DNA from: Ideonella sp.
GTDB lineage: Bacteria; Pseudomonadota; Gammaproteobacteria; Burkholderiales; Burkholderiaceae_C
Length of the DNA: 64,000 nucleotides
Reading direction: 5' to 3'
Assembly (NCBI GenBank): GCA_015075165.1
Contig: JABTUY010000002.1
Location: 186,001 to 250,000 of the forward strand
The notes beneath the pieces are model-generated. The model worked only from the letters and a program-made list of their open reading frames with translations. It ran no database searches and was not told the origin of the DNA. Position numbers and translations under genes: made by a program. Shown in pieces: positions 32,384-41,304 of the stretch; positions within the stretch are counted from its first letter, which is position 1, and every line of letters begins with the position of its first letter.

Positions 32384-32995
32384 ATGCTCCGCAAGTTCGC
32401 ACTCGCCCTGGCCCTGGCCGCCGCCGCGCTGCTGGCGCACGCCGCCACCGCGCCCGATGCCTTCGTGCTGCAACTGGCCACCGAGGTGGTCGACGCGGTC
32501 AAGGCCGACAAGGCGATCCAGTCGGGCGATGTGGCGCGCATCCGCGCGCTGGTCGACCACAAGATCCTGCCCAACGTCGACCTCGAGCGCATGGTCGTCA
32601 AGTCGGTCGGCCCGAAGTGGCGCAGTGCCACGCCGGAGCAGCGCAAGCGCCTGACCGAGGAGTTCAAGACCTACCTGATCAACACCTACTCCGGTGCGCT
32701 GACGCAGGTGAAGGACCAGAACGTCAAGCTGCGCCCGCTGCGCGGCGACCCGAATGCCAACGAGGTCGTCGTCGGCACCGACGTGGTCAACAAGGGCGAG
32801 CCGATCCAGCTCGACTACCGGCTGGAGAAATCGGGTGACGGCTGGAAGATCTACGACTTCAACGTGCTCGGCCTGTGGGCCACCGACAGCTTCCGCAGCC
32901 AGTTCGCGCGCGACCTGAGCAGCGGCGGCATCGATGCGCTGATCCAGCGCCTGACCGAGAAGAACGCCGGCGTCGCCGGCGCGACGAAGAACTGA
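32384..32995 (+). CDS. mlaC: MlaC, periplasmic phospholipid carrier
   Basis: A 203-residue periplasmic protein (Tol_Tol_Ttg2 family) with a signal peptide cleaved near AHAAT. It carries a phospholipid in a deep cavity between MlaA and MlaD. Family segments include LPNVDLERMVVKSVGPKWR, FKTYLINTYSGAL and DWKIYDFN-like GWKIYDFNVLG. A GAAGGAA ribosome site precedes the ATG. The 68-base gap after mlaA holds only GC-rich sequence. Confidence 0.94.
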   Translation: MLRKFALALALAAAALLAHAATAPDAFVLQLATEVVDAVKADKAIQSGDVARIRALVDHKILPNVDLERMVVKSVGPKWRSATPEQRKRLTEEFKTYLINTYSGALTQVKDQNVKLRPLRGDPNANEVVVGTDVVNKGEPIQLDYRLEKSGDGWKIYDFNVLGLWATDSFRSQFARDLSSGGIDALIQRLTEKNAGVAGATKN

Positions 32996-33003
32996 CTCGC
33001 GCC

Positions 33004-33294
33004 ATGCTCGTGCTGCCCGAGGCGCTGACACTGCGCGACGCCACCACCACGCTGCACATGCTCGAGCAATCGGCGCGCCGCGACGATGCCGCCACGCTGA
33101 CGGTCGATGCGTCGGCGCTGCGCAGCTTCGACAGCGCGGCGATCGCGGTGCTGCTCGAATGCCGGCGCCTGGCCAACGCGTGGAACAAGGGCTTCGAGGT
33201 GCACGGCGCGCCGGCCAAGCTGGGCGAACTGGCGCGGCTGTACGGGGTGGATTCGCTGCTGGTGTTCGCAGCGCCGCCCGCTCACGCGGCGTGA
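33004..33294 (+). CDS. mlaB: MlaB, STAS-domain subunit
   Basis: A 96-residue STAS-domain protein that binds MlaF on the cytoplasmic side and supports ATPase assembly. The STAS beta-alpha pattern and the LTVDASALRSFDSAAIAVLLEC loop around the conserved Ser/Thr are clear. It lies 8 bases after mlaC. The stop codon lies inside the first palindrome of the downstream tandem repeat, and the protein ends in an Ala-rich tail (APPAHAA). Confidence 0.88.
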   Translation: MLVLPEALTLRDATTTLHMLEQSARRDDAATLTVDASALRSFDSAAIAVLLECRRLANAWNKGFEVHGAPAKLGELARLYGVDSLLVFAAPPAHAA

Positions 33295-33369
33295 GCGGCG
33301 GCGCGTTGCGCTCACGCGCCGTGAACGGCGCGCGTTCGCTTCACTGCACGTGAACGCAGCGCGTTCGCG
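33281..33369. repeat. Three tandem 30-bp units, each a TCAC...GTGA palindrome plus a GCGCGTTCGC linker
   Basis: Units at 33281-33310, 33311-33340 and 33341-33369 each begin with a palindrome (CTCACGCGGCGTGAG, CTCACGCGCCGTGAA, TCACTGCACGTGAA). Each then carries a 15-base linker close to CGGCGCGCGTTCGCT. A fourth half-unit TCACTG begins exactly at the zwf stop codon (33370). The array fills the whole space between the convergent mlaB and zwf stops and could act as a two-way transcription block or a protein-binding array. Confidence 0.8.
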
Positions 33370-34815
33370 TCACTGTTCTTCGTCCCACACGCAGCCGTCG
33401 CGCGCCACCATCGCGCTCGCGGCTGGCGGCCCCCAGGTGCCGGCGGCGTACGGCCGCGGCGGGTTCGGGTCGCGTGCCCAGGTCTCGAGCACCGGCTCGA
33501 CCCAACGCCAGGCCTGCTCCTGCTCGTCGCTGCGCACGAACAGGTTCAGCCGGCCGGCGATCGCCTCCAGCAGCAGCCGCTCGTAGGCGCCGACGCGTTC
33601 GGCGGCGAACGCCTTGTCGAAATCGAGGTCGAGGAACACCGGCGACAACAGTTCGCCCTGGCCCGAGCCCTTGGCCGCCAGCAGGTGCAGTTCGAGCCCG
33701 TCTTCGGGTTGCAGTTTGATCACCAGCTTGTTGGCGCGCGAGCTGCCCGGGAAGATCGGATGCGGCACGGGCCTGAAGTTGACGACGATCTGCGCGTGCC
33801 GGCCGGCCAGCCGCTTGCCGGTGCGCAGGAAGAACGGCACGCCGGCCCAGCGCCAGCTCTGCACCTCGGTGCGCAGCGCGACGAAGGTTTCGGTCGTGCT
33901 GCCGGTCGGTACCTTGGCTTCTTCGAGGTAGCCCGGCACCGCGCTGCCGCCGACCGTGCCGGCGCGGTACTGGCCGCGCACCACGTCGCGCGCCACGCTC
34001 TCGGCGCTGAACGGCTTCAGCGACTTCAGCACCTTCAGCTTCTCGTCGCGGATCGCGTCGGCGTCGTTGCTCGACGGCGGCTCCATCGCGATCATCGTCA
34101 GCAGCTGCAGCGCATGGTTCTGCACCATGTCGCGCAACGCGCCGGTGCGGTCGTAGAAGTCGCCACGCGTGCCGACGCCCAGACCCTCGGCCAGCGTGAT
34201 CTGGATGTTGGCGATGCTCTCGCGCCGCCACAACGGCTCGAACAGCGCGTTGCCGAAGCGCAGCGCCGAGAGGTTCTGCACCGACGGCTTGCCCAGGTAG
34301 TGGTCGATGCGAAATGCCTGCCGTTCGTCGAACGCGCCGCGCACGATGCGGTTGATCTCCTGCGCGCTCGCCAGGTCGTGGCCGAGCGGCTTCTCGAGCA
34401 CCACGCGCACCTGGGGCCCGTTGAGCCCGACGGCGCCGAGTTGCGCGCAGATCTGCGGGAACAGATGCGGGCTGGTCGCCAGGTACATCACCACGGTGTC
34501 GGCGTGGCGCTCGTCGAGCCAGGCCTTCAGCCCCGCGTAGTCGCCCGGCTGCGACAGGTCCATGCGGCGGTAGTGCAGCAGCGCGGCGAAGCGCGCGAAC
34601 TCGTCGTCGCTCGGCCGCTTGGCATGCTCGACCTCGGCGAAGCGTTGCTGAAGCCACGCGCGGTACGCGTCGTCGCTGCGCGTGTCGCGCGCCACCGCGA
34701 CGATGCGGCCGCCGACGGGCAGCTTGCCGTGGCGAAACGCCTGGAACAGCGCCGGCATCAGCTTGCGCCAGGTCAGGTCGCCGGTGCCTCCGAACAGGAC
34801 GAGATCGAACGACAT
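33370..34815 (-). CDS. zwf: Glucose-6-phosphate 1-dehydrogenase
   Basis: Oxidises glucose-6-phosphate to 6-phosphogluconolactone, the entry to the oxidative pentose phosphate and Entner-Doudoroff routes, and makes NADPH. The 481-residue protein has the nucleotide motif FGGTGDLTWRKL at the N-terminus, the EKPLGHDL segment, and the substrate/catalytic signature RIDHYLGK with its active-site His. The start MSFDLVLFGG fits homologues; an ATG five codons upstream (MHNRSM) is an alternative. The stop abuts the palindromic repeat. tal and pgi, its usual pathway partners, lie 9.5 kb away on the other strand. Confidence 0.95.
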   Translation of the reverse strand: MSFDLVLFGGTGDLTWRKLMPALFQAFRHGKLPVGGRIVAVARDTRSDDAYRAWLQQRFAEVEHAKRPSDDEFARFAALLHYRRMDLSQPGDYAGLKAWLDERHADTVVMYLATSPHLFPQICAQLGAVGLNGPQVRVVLEKPLGHDLASAQEINRIVRGAFDERQAFRIDHYLGKPSVQNLSALRFGNALFEPLWRRESIANIQITLAEGLGVGTRGDFYDRTGALRDMVQNHALQLLTMIAMEPPSSNDADAIRDEKLKVLKSLKPFSAESVARDVVRGQYRAGTVGGSAVPGYLEEAKVPTGSTTETFVALRTEVQSWRWAGVPFFLRTGKRLAGRHAQIVVNFRPVPHPIFPGSSRANKLVIKLQPEDGLELHLLAAKGSGQGELLSPVFLDLDFDKAFAAERVGAYERLLLEAIAGRLNLFVRSDEQEQAWRWVEPVLETWARDPNPPRPYAAGTWGPPAASAMVARDGCVWDEEQ

Positions 34816-34941
34816 GCTGCGATTGTGCATGGCCGCTGCAGCCCGGCCGGCCATGGCCACGGGTTTGTCCGCAGCGGCGATGCCGGGCCGGCCGCAGCCG
34901 CGCGGCTACCATCGTTGGCATCGAAGTCAGGAGCCGATCCC

Positions 34942-35985
34942 ATGCGCGTCCACCAACCCCTCAAGCTCGTCTCTTCCGCACTGCTGGCCGGCGCGGCGCT
35001 GGCCGCGACGCCGGCGGCGCATGCGCAGGATCAGCTCAACGTGATCTGCTCGGTGCAGGCCGACTGGTGCAATGGCTTGTCCACGGCCTATGCGCGCGCC
35101 ACCGGCGTCAAGATGAACGTCAGCCTCAAGGGCTCCGGCGAGGCGCTCGCGCAGCTGATCGCCGAGCGCGACAACCCCAAGACCGACGTCTGGTTCGGCG
35201 GCACCGGCGATCCGCACCTGCAGGCGGCCGAGCAGGGCCTGACGCTCGAATACAAGTCGCCGGCGATGACGCAACTGCATCCGTGGGCGCAGCGGCAGGC
35301 GCAGCAATCAGGCTACAAGACCGTTGGCATCTACTCCGGGCCGCTGGGCTTCGGCTACAACCCCGAGCTGCTGGCGAAGAAGAAGCTCGCGGTACCACAC
35401 AGCTGGGCCGATCTGCTCAAGCCCGAGTACAAGGGCGAGATCCAGGTCGCGAACCCGGCCTCCAGCGGCACCGCGTACACGATGATCGCGACGCTGGTGC
35501 AGCTGATGGGCGAGGACAAGGCCTTCGACTACATGAAGGCGCTGCACAAGAACATCGGCCAGTACACCCGCTCGGGCACCGCGCCGATCAAGGCGGTGGC
35601 GCGCGGCGAGACCGCGGTGTCGATCAGTTTCGTGCACGACGGCCCGCCCGAGAAGCTGCACGGCTTCCCGGTCGAGACCGTGACGCCGGCCGAAGGCACG
35701 GGCGCCGAGATCGGCTCGATGAGCATCGTCAAGGGCGCGCGCCACGTCGAGGCGGCCAAGAAGTTCTACGACTGGGCTCTGACGCCGGCGGCGCAGGAGA
35801 TTCCGTTCCAGACCAAGGCTTCGTTCCAGGTGCCGTCGAACATGGCCACCAAGCTCGATCCCAACGTGCCCGACTTCCGCAAGATCAAGTTCATCGACTA
35901 CGACTACGCGAAGTACGGCGCCTCGGTCGAGCGCAAGCGCTTGATCGCGCGCTGGGAGAAAGACGTCAACTCGCTGCCGCGTTGA
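34942..35985 (+). CDS. Iron(III)-type ABC transporter substrate-binding protein
   Basis: A 347-residue periplasmic binding protein of the FbpA/AfuA-like class, with a signal peptide cleaved after AHA. Family features are LNVICSVQADWCNGLSTAY at the start, TDVWFGGTGDPHLQAAEQG, and a C-terminal RKIKFIDYDYAKYG. Substrate is usually ferric iron, but related proteins bind phosphonates or other small anions, so iron is a class-level call. CAGGAG lies 9 bases before the ATG. A fused permease follows after 72 bases; no ATPase gene follows directly. Confidence 0.85.
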   Translation: MRVHQPLKLVSSALLAGAALAATPAAHAQDQLNVICSVQADWCNGLSTAYARATGVKMNVSLKGSGEALAQLIAERDNPKTDVWFGGTGDPHLQAAEQGLTLEYKSPAMTQLHPWAQRQAQQSGYKTVGIYSGPLGFGYNPELLAKKKLAVPHSWADLLKPEYKGEIQVANPASSGTAYTMIATLVQLMGEDKAFDYMKALHKNIGQYTRSGTAPIKAVARGETAVSISFVHDGPPEKLHGFPVETVTPAEGTGAEIGSMSIVKGARHVEAAKKFYDWALTPAAQEIPFQTKASFQVPSNMATKLDPNVPDFRKIKFIDYDYAKYGASVERKRLIARWEKDVNSLPR

Positions 35986-36057
35986 CGCCGTGGAGGCCGC
36001 CGCAGCGCTGATCCGGGCGATCGATCGGCCGGCGTGCAGGGCGTAGCACCGCAAGCG

Positions 36058-38235
36058 ATGCGCACGGCGTCGCGTGCGCCGCTGGTCTGGTGGCTGCTCG
36101 GGCTGGCGGCCTTCGTGCTGCTGCCGTGGTATCTGCCGCAGGAGCAGTCGCTCGTGGCGGCGCTGCCAGGCATCTTCGGCGGCGCCGACAGCGCCGCCGG
36201 CGCGGTGCAGGCGCTGCGCCACCACCGGCCGTGGCTGTGGGTGCTGCCGCTGGCACTGGCCGGCGCCGGGTTGGCGCTGCGCATGGCGCCGGGCAGTCGC
36301 CAGGGGCGCGTGCTCGTCGTCTCGGCGGGGTGCGGCCTTGCCGTGCTGCTGGTCACCGGCTTCGCGATCGGCGCCAAGGGCTGGGCGTTCGCGGCGCTCG
36401 AGGCCTGGTTCGGTGCCGCGCCGGGCACGCAGTTCGGCCTCGGGCCGGGCGGCGCCGTCGCGCTGCTGGCGCTGCTGATGCTGCTGGCCATCGGCAGCGC
36501 GCGGCTCGGCGCGTTCCGCGGCGACGTGTTCGTTTCGTGCGCGGTGCTGCTGTGCGCGGCACTGCTGCTGTTGTTCGTCGCGCTGCCGGTGGGCAAGGCG
36601 CTGCTCGGCGCGGCGGTGGACGATGCCGGAGCGTGGTCGCTGCGGGCCGGCCTCGAGCGCGTCAGCGGCGAGCGCGTATGGGGGCTCGGTTGCCTGGCCG
36701 GTGGCGCGCGCTGCGGCGTGGCGTGGAACACGCTGTTTCTCGCCTTGCTGACCGCGGCCGGCACCACCGTGCTCGGCACGCTGATCGCGTTGCTGGCCGA
36801 GCGCGGTAGCCGGCGCTTCGCACGGCCGCTGCAGGTGCTGGCGCTGTTGCCGATCGTGACGCCGCCGTTCGTCGTCGGGCTCGGGCTGATCCTGCTGTTC
36901 GGTCGCGCCGGCCTGGTCAACCAGGCGCTGGAGTGGGCCTTCGGCGTCACGCCGTCGCGCTGGTTCTACGGTCTGCTCGGCATCTGGCTGGCGCAGATGT
37001 TCGCCTTCACGCCGGTCGCCTTCATGATCATGCGCGGCGTCGTGCAGGGCGTCAGTCCGACGCTCGAAGAGGCCGCACAGACGCTGCGTGCCGACCGCGC
37101 GGCAACCTTCCGCACGGTGACGCTGCCGCTGCTGACGCCGGGGCTGGCCAATGCGTTCCTGGTCGGCTTCATCGAGAGCATGGCCGACTTCGGCAACCCG
37201 ATCGTCGTCGGTGGTCCGTACAACGTGCTGTCGACCGACATCTTCTTCGCGATCGTCGGCGCCCAGTTCGACCAGGGGCGCGCCGCCGCGCTGGCGTTGC
37301 TGCTCACCGCGTTCGCGCTGGCGGTGTTCGTGATCCAGCAGCGCGTGCTCGGCCGCGCCCGCTACACCACCGTGGGCGGCAAGGGCGACACCGGGGTGCC
37401 GATGCCGCTGCCGTCGGCGGTGCAGCGGCTGTGCAGCGGCGTCGCGCTGCCGTGGCTGACGTTCACCCTGGTGATCTACGTGTTCGCGTTCGTCGGCGGC
37501 TTCGTGCGCACCTGGGGGCGCGACTACACGCCGACGCTGGCGCACTTCGTGACTGCATTCGACCTGCAACGCGGCGAGCACGGCCTGGTGTGGGCCGGCA
37601 CCGCGTGGAACTCGCTGTTCACCACCGTCGAGCTCGCCGCGCTGGCGGCGCCGCTGACGGCGGCGATCGGCCTGCTGATCGCGTGGCTGCTGGCACGCAC
37701 GCAGTTCGTCGGCCAGCGCGCGTTCGAGTTCGGCGCGCTGCTGGCGTTCGCGATCCCGGGCACCGTGCTCGGGGTGAGCTACATCCTGGCGTTCAACGTG
37801 CCGCCGTTCGAGCTGACCGGCACCGCGCTGATCATCGTGTTGTGCTTCATGTTCCGCAACCTGCCGGTCGGTGTGCGCGCCGGCGCCGCGGCGTTCGAAC
37901 AGATCGATCGCTCGCTCGACGAGGCCTCGACGATGCTGCACGCCGGCACTGCGACCACGCTGCGGCGCGTCGTGCTGCCGCTGCTGAAGCCGGCGCTGGC
38001 CGCCGCGCTCGTGTACAGCTTCGTGCGCGCGATGACCACCGTGTCGGCGGTGATCTTCCTGGTCACCGCCGAGAACGAGCTGGCCACCACCTACATCATC
38101 GGCCGCGTCGGCAACGGCGACTACGGCGTCGCGCTGGCGTATTGCTCGGTGCTGATCGTCGCGATGGCGCTCGCCACGGCGGCGATCCAGCTCGCGGTCG
38201 GCGAGCGCCGGCTCGGCCGGCGCGCCGACGTATAG
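36058..38235 (+). CDS. Iron(III)-type ABC transporter permease, fused double-domain (FbpB-like)
   Basis: A 725-residue permease with two binding-protein-dependent transport domains in one chain, typical of FbpB/AfuB. The first EAA-like loop is SPTLEEAAQTLRADRAATFRTVTLPLLTPGL, the second RSLDEASTMLHAGTATTLRRVVLPLLKPAL, each in the C-terminal part of its half. About twelve membrane segments are evident. There is a hydrophobic N-terminal extension (about residues 10-190) with several helices before the first domain. ATG 36058 was chosen; a GTG 24 bases upstream is possible. Its probable ATPase is encoded 5 kb downstream after the liv genes. Confidence 0.9.
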   Translation: MRTASRAPLVWWLLGLAAFVLLPWYLPQEQSLVAALPGIFGGADSAAGAVQALRHHRPWLWVLPLALAGAGLALRMAPGSRQGRVLVVSAGCGLAVLLVTGFAIGAKGWAFAALEAWFGAAPGTQFGLGPGGAVALLALLMLLAIGSARLGAFRGDVFVSCAVLLCAALLLLFVALPVGKALLGAAVDDAGAWSLRAGLERVSGERVWGLGCLAGGARCGVAWNTLFLALLTAAGTTVLGTLIALLAERGSRRFARPLQVLALLPIVTPPFVVGLGLILLFGRAGLVNQALEWAFGVTPSRWFYGLLGIWLAQMFAFTPVAFMIMRGVVQGVSPTLEEAAQTLRADRAATFRTVTLPLLTPGLANAFLVGFIESMADFGNPIVVGGPYNVLSTDIFFAIVGAQFDQGRAAALALLLTAFALAVFVIQQRVLGRARYTTVGGKGDTGVPMPLPSAVQRLCSGVALPWLTFTLVIYVFAFVGGFVRTWGRDYTPTLAHFVTAFDLQRGEHGLVWAGTAWNSLFTTVELAALAAPLTAAIGLLIAWLLARTQFVGQRAFEFGALLAFAIPGTVLGVSYILAFNVPPFELTGTALIIVLCFMFRNLPVGVRAGAAAFEQIDRSLDEASTMLHAGTATTLRRVVLPLLKPALAAALVYSFVRAMTTVSAVIFLVTAENELATTYIIGRVGNGDYGVALAYCSVLIVAMALATAAIQLAVGERRLGRRADV

Positions 38236-38283
38236 CAGTTTCGCCTAGGCACAACCCCGATAGGACCATGCTGCGGCGCAACG

Positions 38284-38289
38284 AATAAT
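38284..38289 (+). promoter_or_regulatory. Possible -10 element before livG
   Basis: AATAAT (5/6 match) lies 37 bases before the livG ATG in a 90-base gap after the fused permease. No good -35 is seen. It would give the liv genes their own start. Confidence 0.25.
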
Positions 38290-38325
38290 TGCGGCCCTGT
38301 ACGTGGCCTCGCGCCTCTTTCGCCC

Positions 38326-39102
38326 ATGGCTGCAGACGTCATTCTCGAAACGCGCGGACTGGTCAAGCAGTTCCACGGTTTCGTCGCTGTCGACCGCGTG
38401 AACCTGCAGGTTCGCCGCGGCAGCATCCACGCTCTGATCGGCCCCAACGGCGCGGGCAAGACCACCTGCTTCAACCTGCTGACCAAGTTCCTGGCGCCCA
38501 CGCAAGGCCAGATCCTGTTCGAAGGCCACGACATCACCCGGGAGAAGCCGGCGCAGATCGCGCGCCGCGGCGTGATCCGCTCGTTCCAGATCTCGGCCAC
38601 TTTCCCGCACCTGACGGTGATGGAGAACGTGCGCATCGCGCTGCAGCACAAGCTCGGCATGTCGTATCACTTCTGGCGCTCCGAGCGCGTGCTCGACACG
38701 CTGAACGAGCAGGCGCTCGCGCTGCTCGAGACGGTGGGCCTGCGCGATCTGGCCGACGTGGTGACGGTCGAGCTGCCCTACGGCCGCAAGCGCGCGCTCG
38801 AAATCGCCACCACGCTGGCGATGGAGCCGAAGATGATGCTGCTCGACGAGCCGACGCAGGGCATGGGCCACGAGGACGTGGCGCTGGTCACGCAGCTGAT
38901 CAAGAAGGTCGCGGCCAACCGCACGGTGCTGATGGTCGAGCACAACATGAACGTGGTCGCGAGCATCGCCGATGTCATCACCGTGCTGGCGCGCGGCGCC
39001 GTCATCGCCGAGGGCCCGTACGAGCAGGTGTCGAAGAACCCGCAGGTGCTCGAGGCCTACATGGGCAGCGATGCCGCCGAGCTGCAGGGCGCTGCCGGAT
39101 GA
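38326..39102 (+). CDS. livG: Branched-chain amino acid-type ABC transporter ATPase LivG
   Basis: A 258-residue ATPase. Walker A GPNGAGKTT, a Q-loop in RSFQISATFPHLTVMENV, signature-like LPYGRKRALEIATTLA, Walker B MMLLDEPTQGM, switch LMVEHNM. The signature LPYGRKR departs from the common LSYGxQR but keeps the Gly. Together with LivF it powers the LivHM permease for hydrophobic amino acids or amides. It overlaps livF by ATGA. The operon order here is livG-livF-livK-livH-livM. Confidence 0.93.
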   Translation: MAADVILETRGLVKQFHGFVAVDRVNLQVRRGSIHALIGPNGAGKTTCFNLLTKFLAPTQGQILFEGHDITREKPAQIARRGVIRSFQISATFPHLTVMENVRIALQHKLGMSYHFWRSERVLDTLNEQALALLETVGLRDLADVVTVELPYGRKRALEIATTLAMEPKMMLLDEPTQGMGHEDVALVTQLIKKVAANRTVLMVEHNMNVVASIADVITVLARGAVIAEGPYEQVSKNPQVLEAYMGSDAAELQGAAG

Positions 39103-39803
39103 GCACCGAGCTGCTGCGCCTGAACGCCGTGCACGCGTGGTACGGCGAGTCGCACATCCTGCACGGTGTCGACCTGACGGTGAACCAGGGCGAGGTGGTC
39201 ACGCTGCTCGGGCGCAACGGCGCCGGCCGCACCACCACGCTGAAGGCGATCATGGGCCTGGTCGGGCGGCGCAGCGGCTCGATCATGATCAACGGCACCG
39301 AGGCGGTGGCGCTGTCGCCGCACCGCATCGCCCATCTGGGGCTGGGCTACTGCCCCGAGGAGCGCGGCATCTTCGCCAGCCTGAGCTGCGAAGAGAACCT
39401 GCTGCTGCCGCCGCCGGTGGCCTCGGGCGGCATGGGCCTGGACGAGATCTACGCGATGTTTCCGAACCTGAAGGAGCGGCGTGCCAGCCCCGGCGGGCGG
39501 CTGTCGGGCGGCGAGCAGCAGATGCTGGCGGTGGCGCGCATCCTGCGCACCGGCGCGAGGCTGCTGCTGCTCGACGAGATCAGCGAAGGGCTGGCGCCGG
39601 TGATCGTGCAGGCGCTGGGGCGCGCGATCCGCACGCTGCGCGGCAAGGGGCTGACGATCGTCATGGTCGAGCAGAATTTCCGCTTCGCTGCGCCGCTGGC
39701 CGACCGCTTCTACGTGATCGAGCACGGACAGGTGATCGAGACCTTCGGCGCCGGCGAGCTGGAGGCCAAGCAGAGCATGCTGCACGAGGTGCTGGGTGTT
39801 TGA
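39099..39803 (+). CDS. livF: Branched-chain amino acid-type ABC transporter ATPase LivF with Arg in Walker A
   Basis: A 234-residue ATPase, the partner of LivG. The signature LSGGEQQML, Walker B LLLLDEISEGLAPV and switch MVEQNF are intact. Walker A reads GRNGAGRTTT: the nucleotide-binding Lys is replaced by Arg44 (codon CGC), so one of the two ATP sites of the LivFG dimer may bind or hydrolyse ATP poorly. Otherwise full length and tightly coupled to livG by a 4-base overlap. Confidence 0.92.
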   Translation: MSTELLRLNAVHAWYGESHILHGVDLTVNQGEVVTLLGRNGAGRTTTLKAIMGLVGRRSGSIMINGTEAVALSPHRIAHLGLGYCPEERGIFASLSCEENLLLPPPVASGGMGLDEIYAMFPNLKERRASPGGRLSGGEQQMLAVARILRTGARLLLLDEISEGLAPVIVQALGRAIRTLRGKGLTIVMVEQNFRFAAPLADRFYVIEHGQVIETFGAGELEAKQSMLHEVLGV

Positions 39804-39879
39804 GTTCGGATGCGATCGGGTTCGAGAGCAGGGCCGGCCAGCGGGCCGGAAGATCTGGGGTTCAACTGAAAGGGATGAA

Positions 39880-41103
39880 ATGAAGCTGAAGCGCAGTCTC
39901 TTGTCGACTCTGGTGGCCGCGGCCTGCGGCCTGGGCGCCACCGCGGCACAGGCGCAGATTTCCGATGGCGTCGTCAAGATCGGCGTGATGAACGACATGT
40001 CGGGCCTCTACGCCGACGTCTCAGGCCCCGGCGCGGTGGTGGCGGCGAAGATGGCGATCGAGGATTTCGGCGCCGCGAAGAAGGGCCTGAAGGTCGAGGT
40101 GGTCTCGGCCGATCACCAGAACAAGCCCGACGTCGGCTCGACGATCGCACGCACCTGGTACGACGCCGACAAGGTCGACGCGATCTTCGACGTGCCCACC
40201 TCCTCGGTGGCGCTGGCGATCAACCAGCTGACGCGCGAGAAGGGCAAGGCTTTCATCAACTCCGGTGCCGCGAGCTCCGACCTGACCGGCAAGGCCTGCA
40301 GCCCGAACACGGTGCACTGGACCTACGACACCTGGATGCTGGCCAACGGCACCGGCAGTGCGATCGTCAAGACCGGCGGCGACACCTGGTTCTTCCTGAC
40401 CGCCGACTACGCCTTCGGCCACGCGCTCGAGCGCGACACCGCCGCCGCAGTGACCAAGGGCGGCGGCAAGGTGCTCGGCGCCGTGCGCACCCCGTTCCCG
40501 GGCACCGATTTCTCGTCTTTCCTGCTGCAGGCGCAGGCGTCCAAGGCCAAGGTCATCGGCCTGGCCAACGCCGGCGGCGACACGATCAACTCGATCAAGC
40601 AGGCGGCCGAGTTCGGCATCGTCAAGGGCGGCCAGAACCTGGCCGGCATGCTCATGTTCATCACCGACGTCAACAGCCTCGGCCTGAACATCGCACAGGG
40701 GCTGATCTTCACGACCACCTTCTATTGGGACTTGAACGACCAGACCCGCGCTTGGACCAAGCGCTTCGCCGCGGGCAGCGGCGGCAAGTACCCGACGATG
40801 GTGCAGGCCGGCGTCTACGCCTCGGTGTTGCACTACCTGAAGGCGGTCGAGGCGATCAAGAGCGACGACGGCACCAAGGTGGTGGCCGAGATGAAGAAGC
40901 TGCCGACCGACGACCCGCTGTTCGGCAAGGGCATGATCCGCGCCGACGGCCGCAAGATCCACCCGGCCTACCTGGTCGAGGTGAAGAAGCCGTCGGAATC
41001 GAAGGGGCCGTGGGACTACCTGAAGGTGCGCACCACGATCCCGGCCGACCAGGCCTTCCGCCCGATCGACCAGGGCGACTGCCCGCTGGTGGCGAAGAAG
41101 TAG
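39880..41103 (+). CDS. livK: Branched-chain amino acid/amide-type ABC transporter binding protein (LivK-like)
   Basis: A 407-residue periplasmic binding protein (Peripla_BP_6) with a signal peptide cleaved near AQAQ. The mature start DGVVKIGVMNDMSGLYADVSGPG is characteristic. Ligand could be leucine-type amino acids, but the group also includes amide, urea and aromatic-acid binders. AGGGA lies just before the ATG at 39880. It sits between the ATPase and permease genes. The 201-base gap to livH contains GC-rich hairpins that may keep binding-protein mRNA in excess over permease. Confidence 0.9.
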   Translation: MKLKRSLLSTLVAAACGLGATAAQAQISDGVVKIGVMNDMSGLYADVSGPGAVVAAKMAIEDFGAAKKGLKVEVVSADHQNKPDVGSTIARTWYDADKVDAIFDVPTSSVALAINQLTREKGKAFINSGAASSDLTGKACSPNTVHWTYDTWMLANGTGSAIVKTGGDTWFFLTADYAFGHALERDTAAAVTKGGGKVLGAVRTPFPGTDFSSFLLQAQASKAKVIGLANAGGDTINSIKQAAEFGIVKGGQNLAGMLMFITDVNSLGLNIAQGLIFTTTFYWDLNDQTRAWTKRFAAGSGGKYPTMVQAGVYASVLHYLKAVEAIKSDDGTKVVAEMKKLPTDDPLFGKGMIRADGRKIHPAYLVEVKKPSESKGPWDYLKVRTTIPADQAFRPIDQGDCPLVAKK

Positions 41104-41304
41104 CCCACACGCCGTGGCGCATGCAGTGCGGAGGGCCGCGCAGCGGCCCCGGCGACGGTCCGACCGGAACCCCCGCCCGGCGGGGGCCGGCTGCCGCGGC
41201 TCCAGTCCCGCCTGCGCGGGATTGGACGGGACGAGCGGGCGAACCATCTCGGCCCGTCGCGGCCTGCAAGGCAGGGGGTGCGCGATGAACGACGAGGCCA
41301 CGCC
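41104..41304 (+). other. livK-livH gap with two hairpins and a short leader frame
   Basis: A hairpin CCCCCGCC/GGCGGGGG (41170-41186) and a second TCCCGC/GCGGGA (41206-41221) lie after livK. A seven-codon frame (ATG 41285, MNDEATP) follows AGGGGG and ends in a TGA at 41306-41308 that overlaps the livH GTG start. A longer open frame in the same phase begins at GTG 41114. The hairpins lack T-tracts, so they are more likely processing or attenuation structures than full terminators. Confidence 0.4.

Noticed and set aside
33281-33369. CRISPR array
   Set aside because: Only three units, the spacer-like part is itself conserved, and no cas gene is near.
35308-37941. An 877-codon antisense frame over the binding protein and fused permease
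   Set aside because: Gln/Arg/His-rich low-complexity translation with no domains; complementary to clearly recognised genes.
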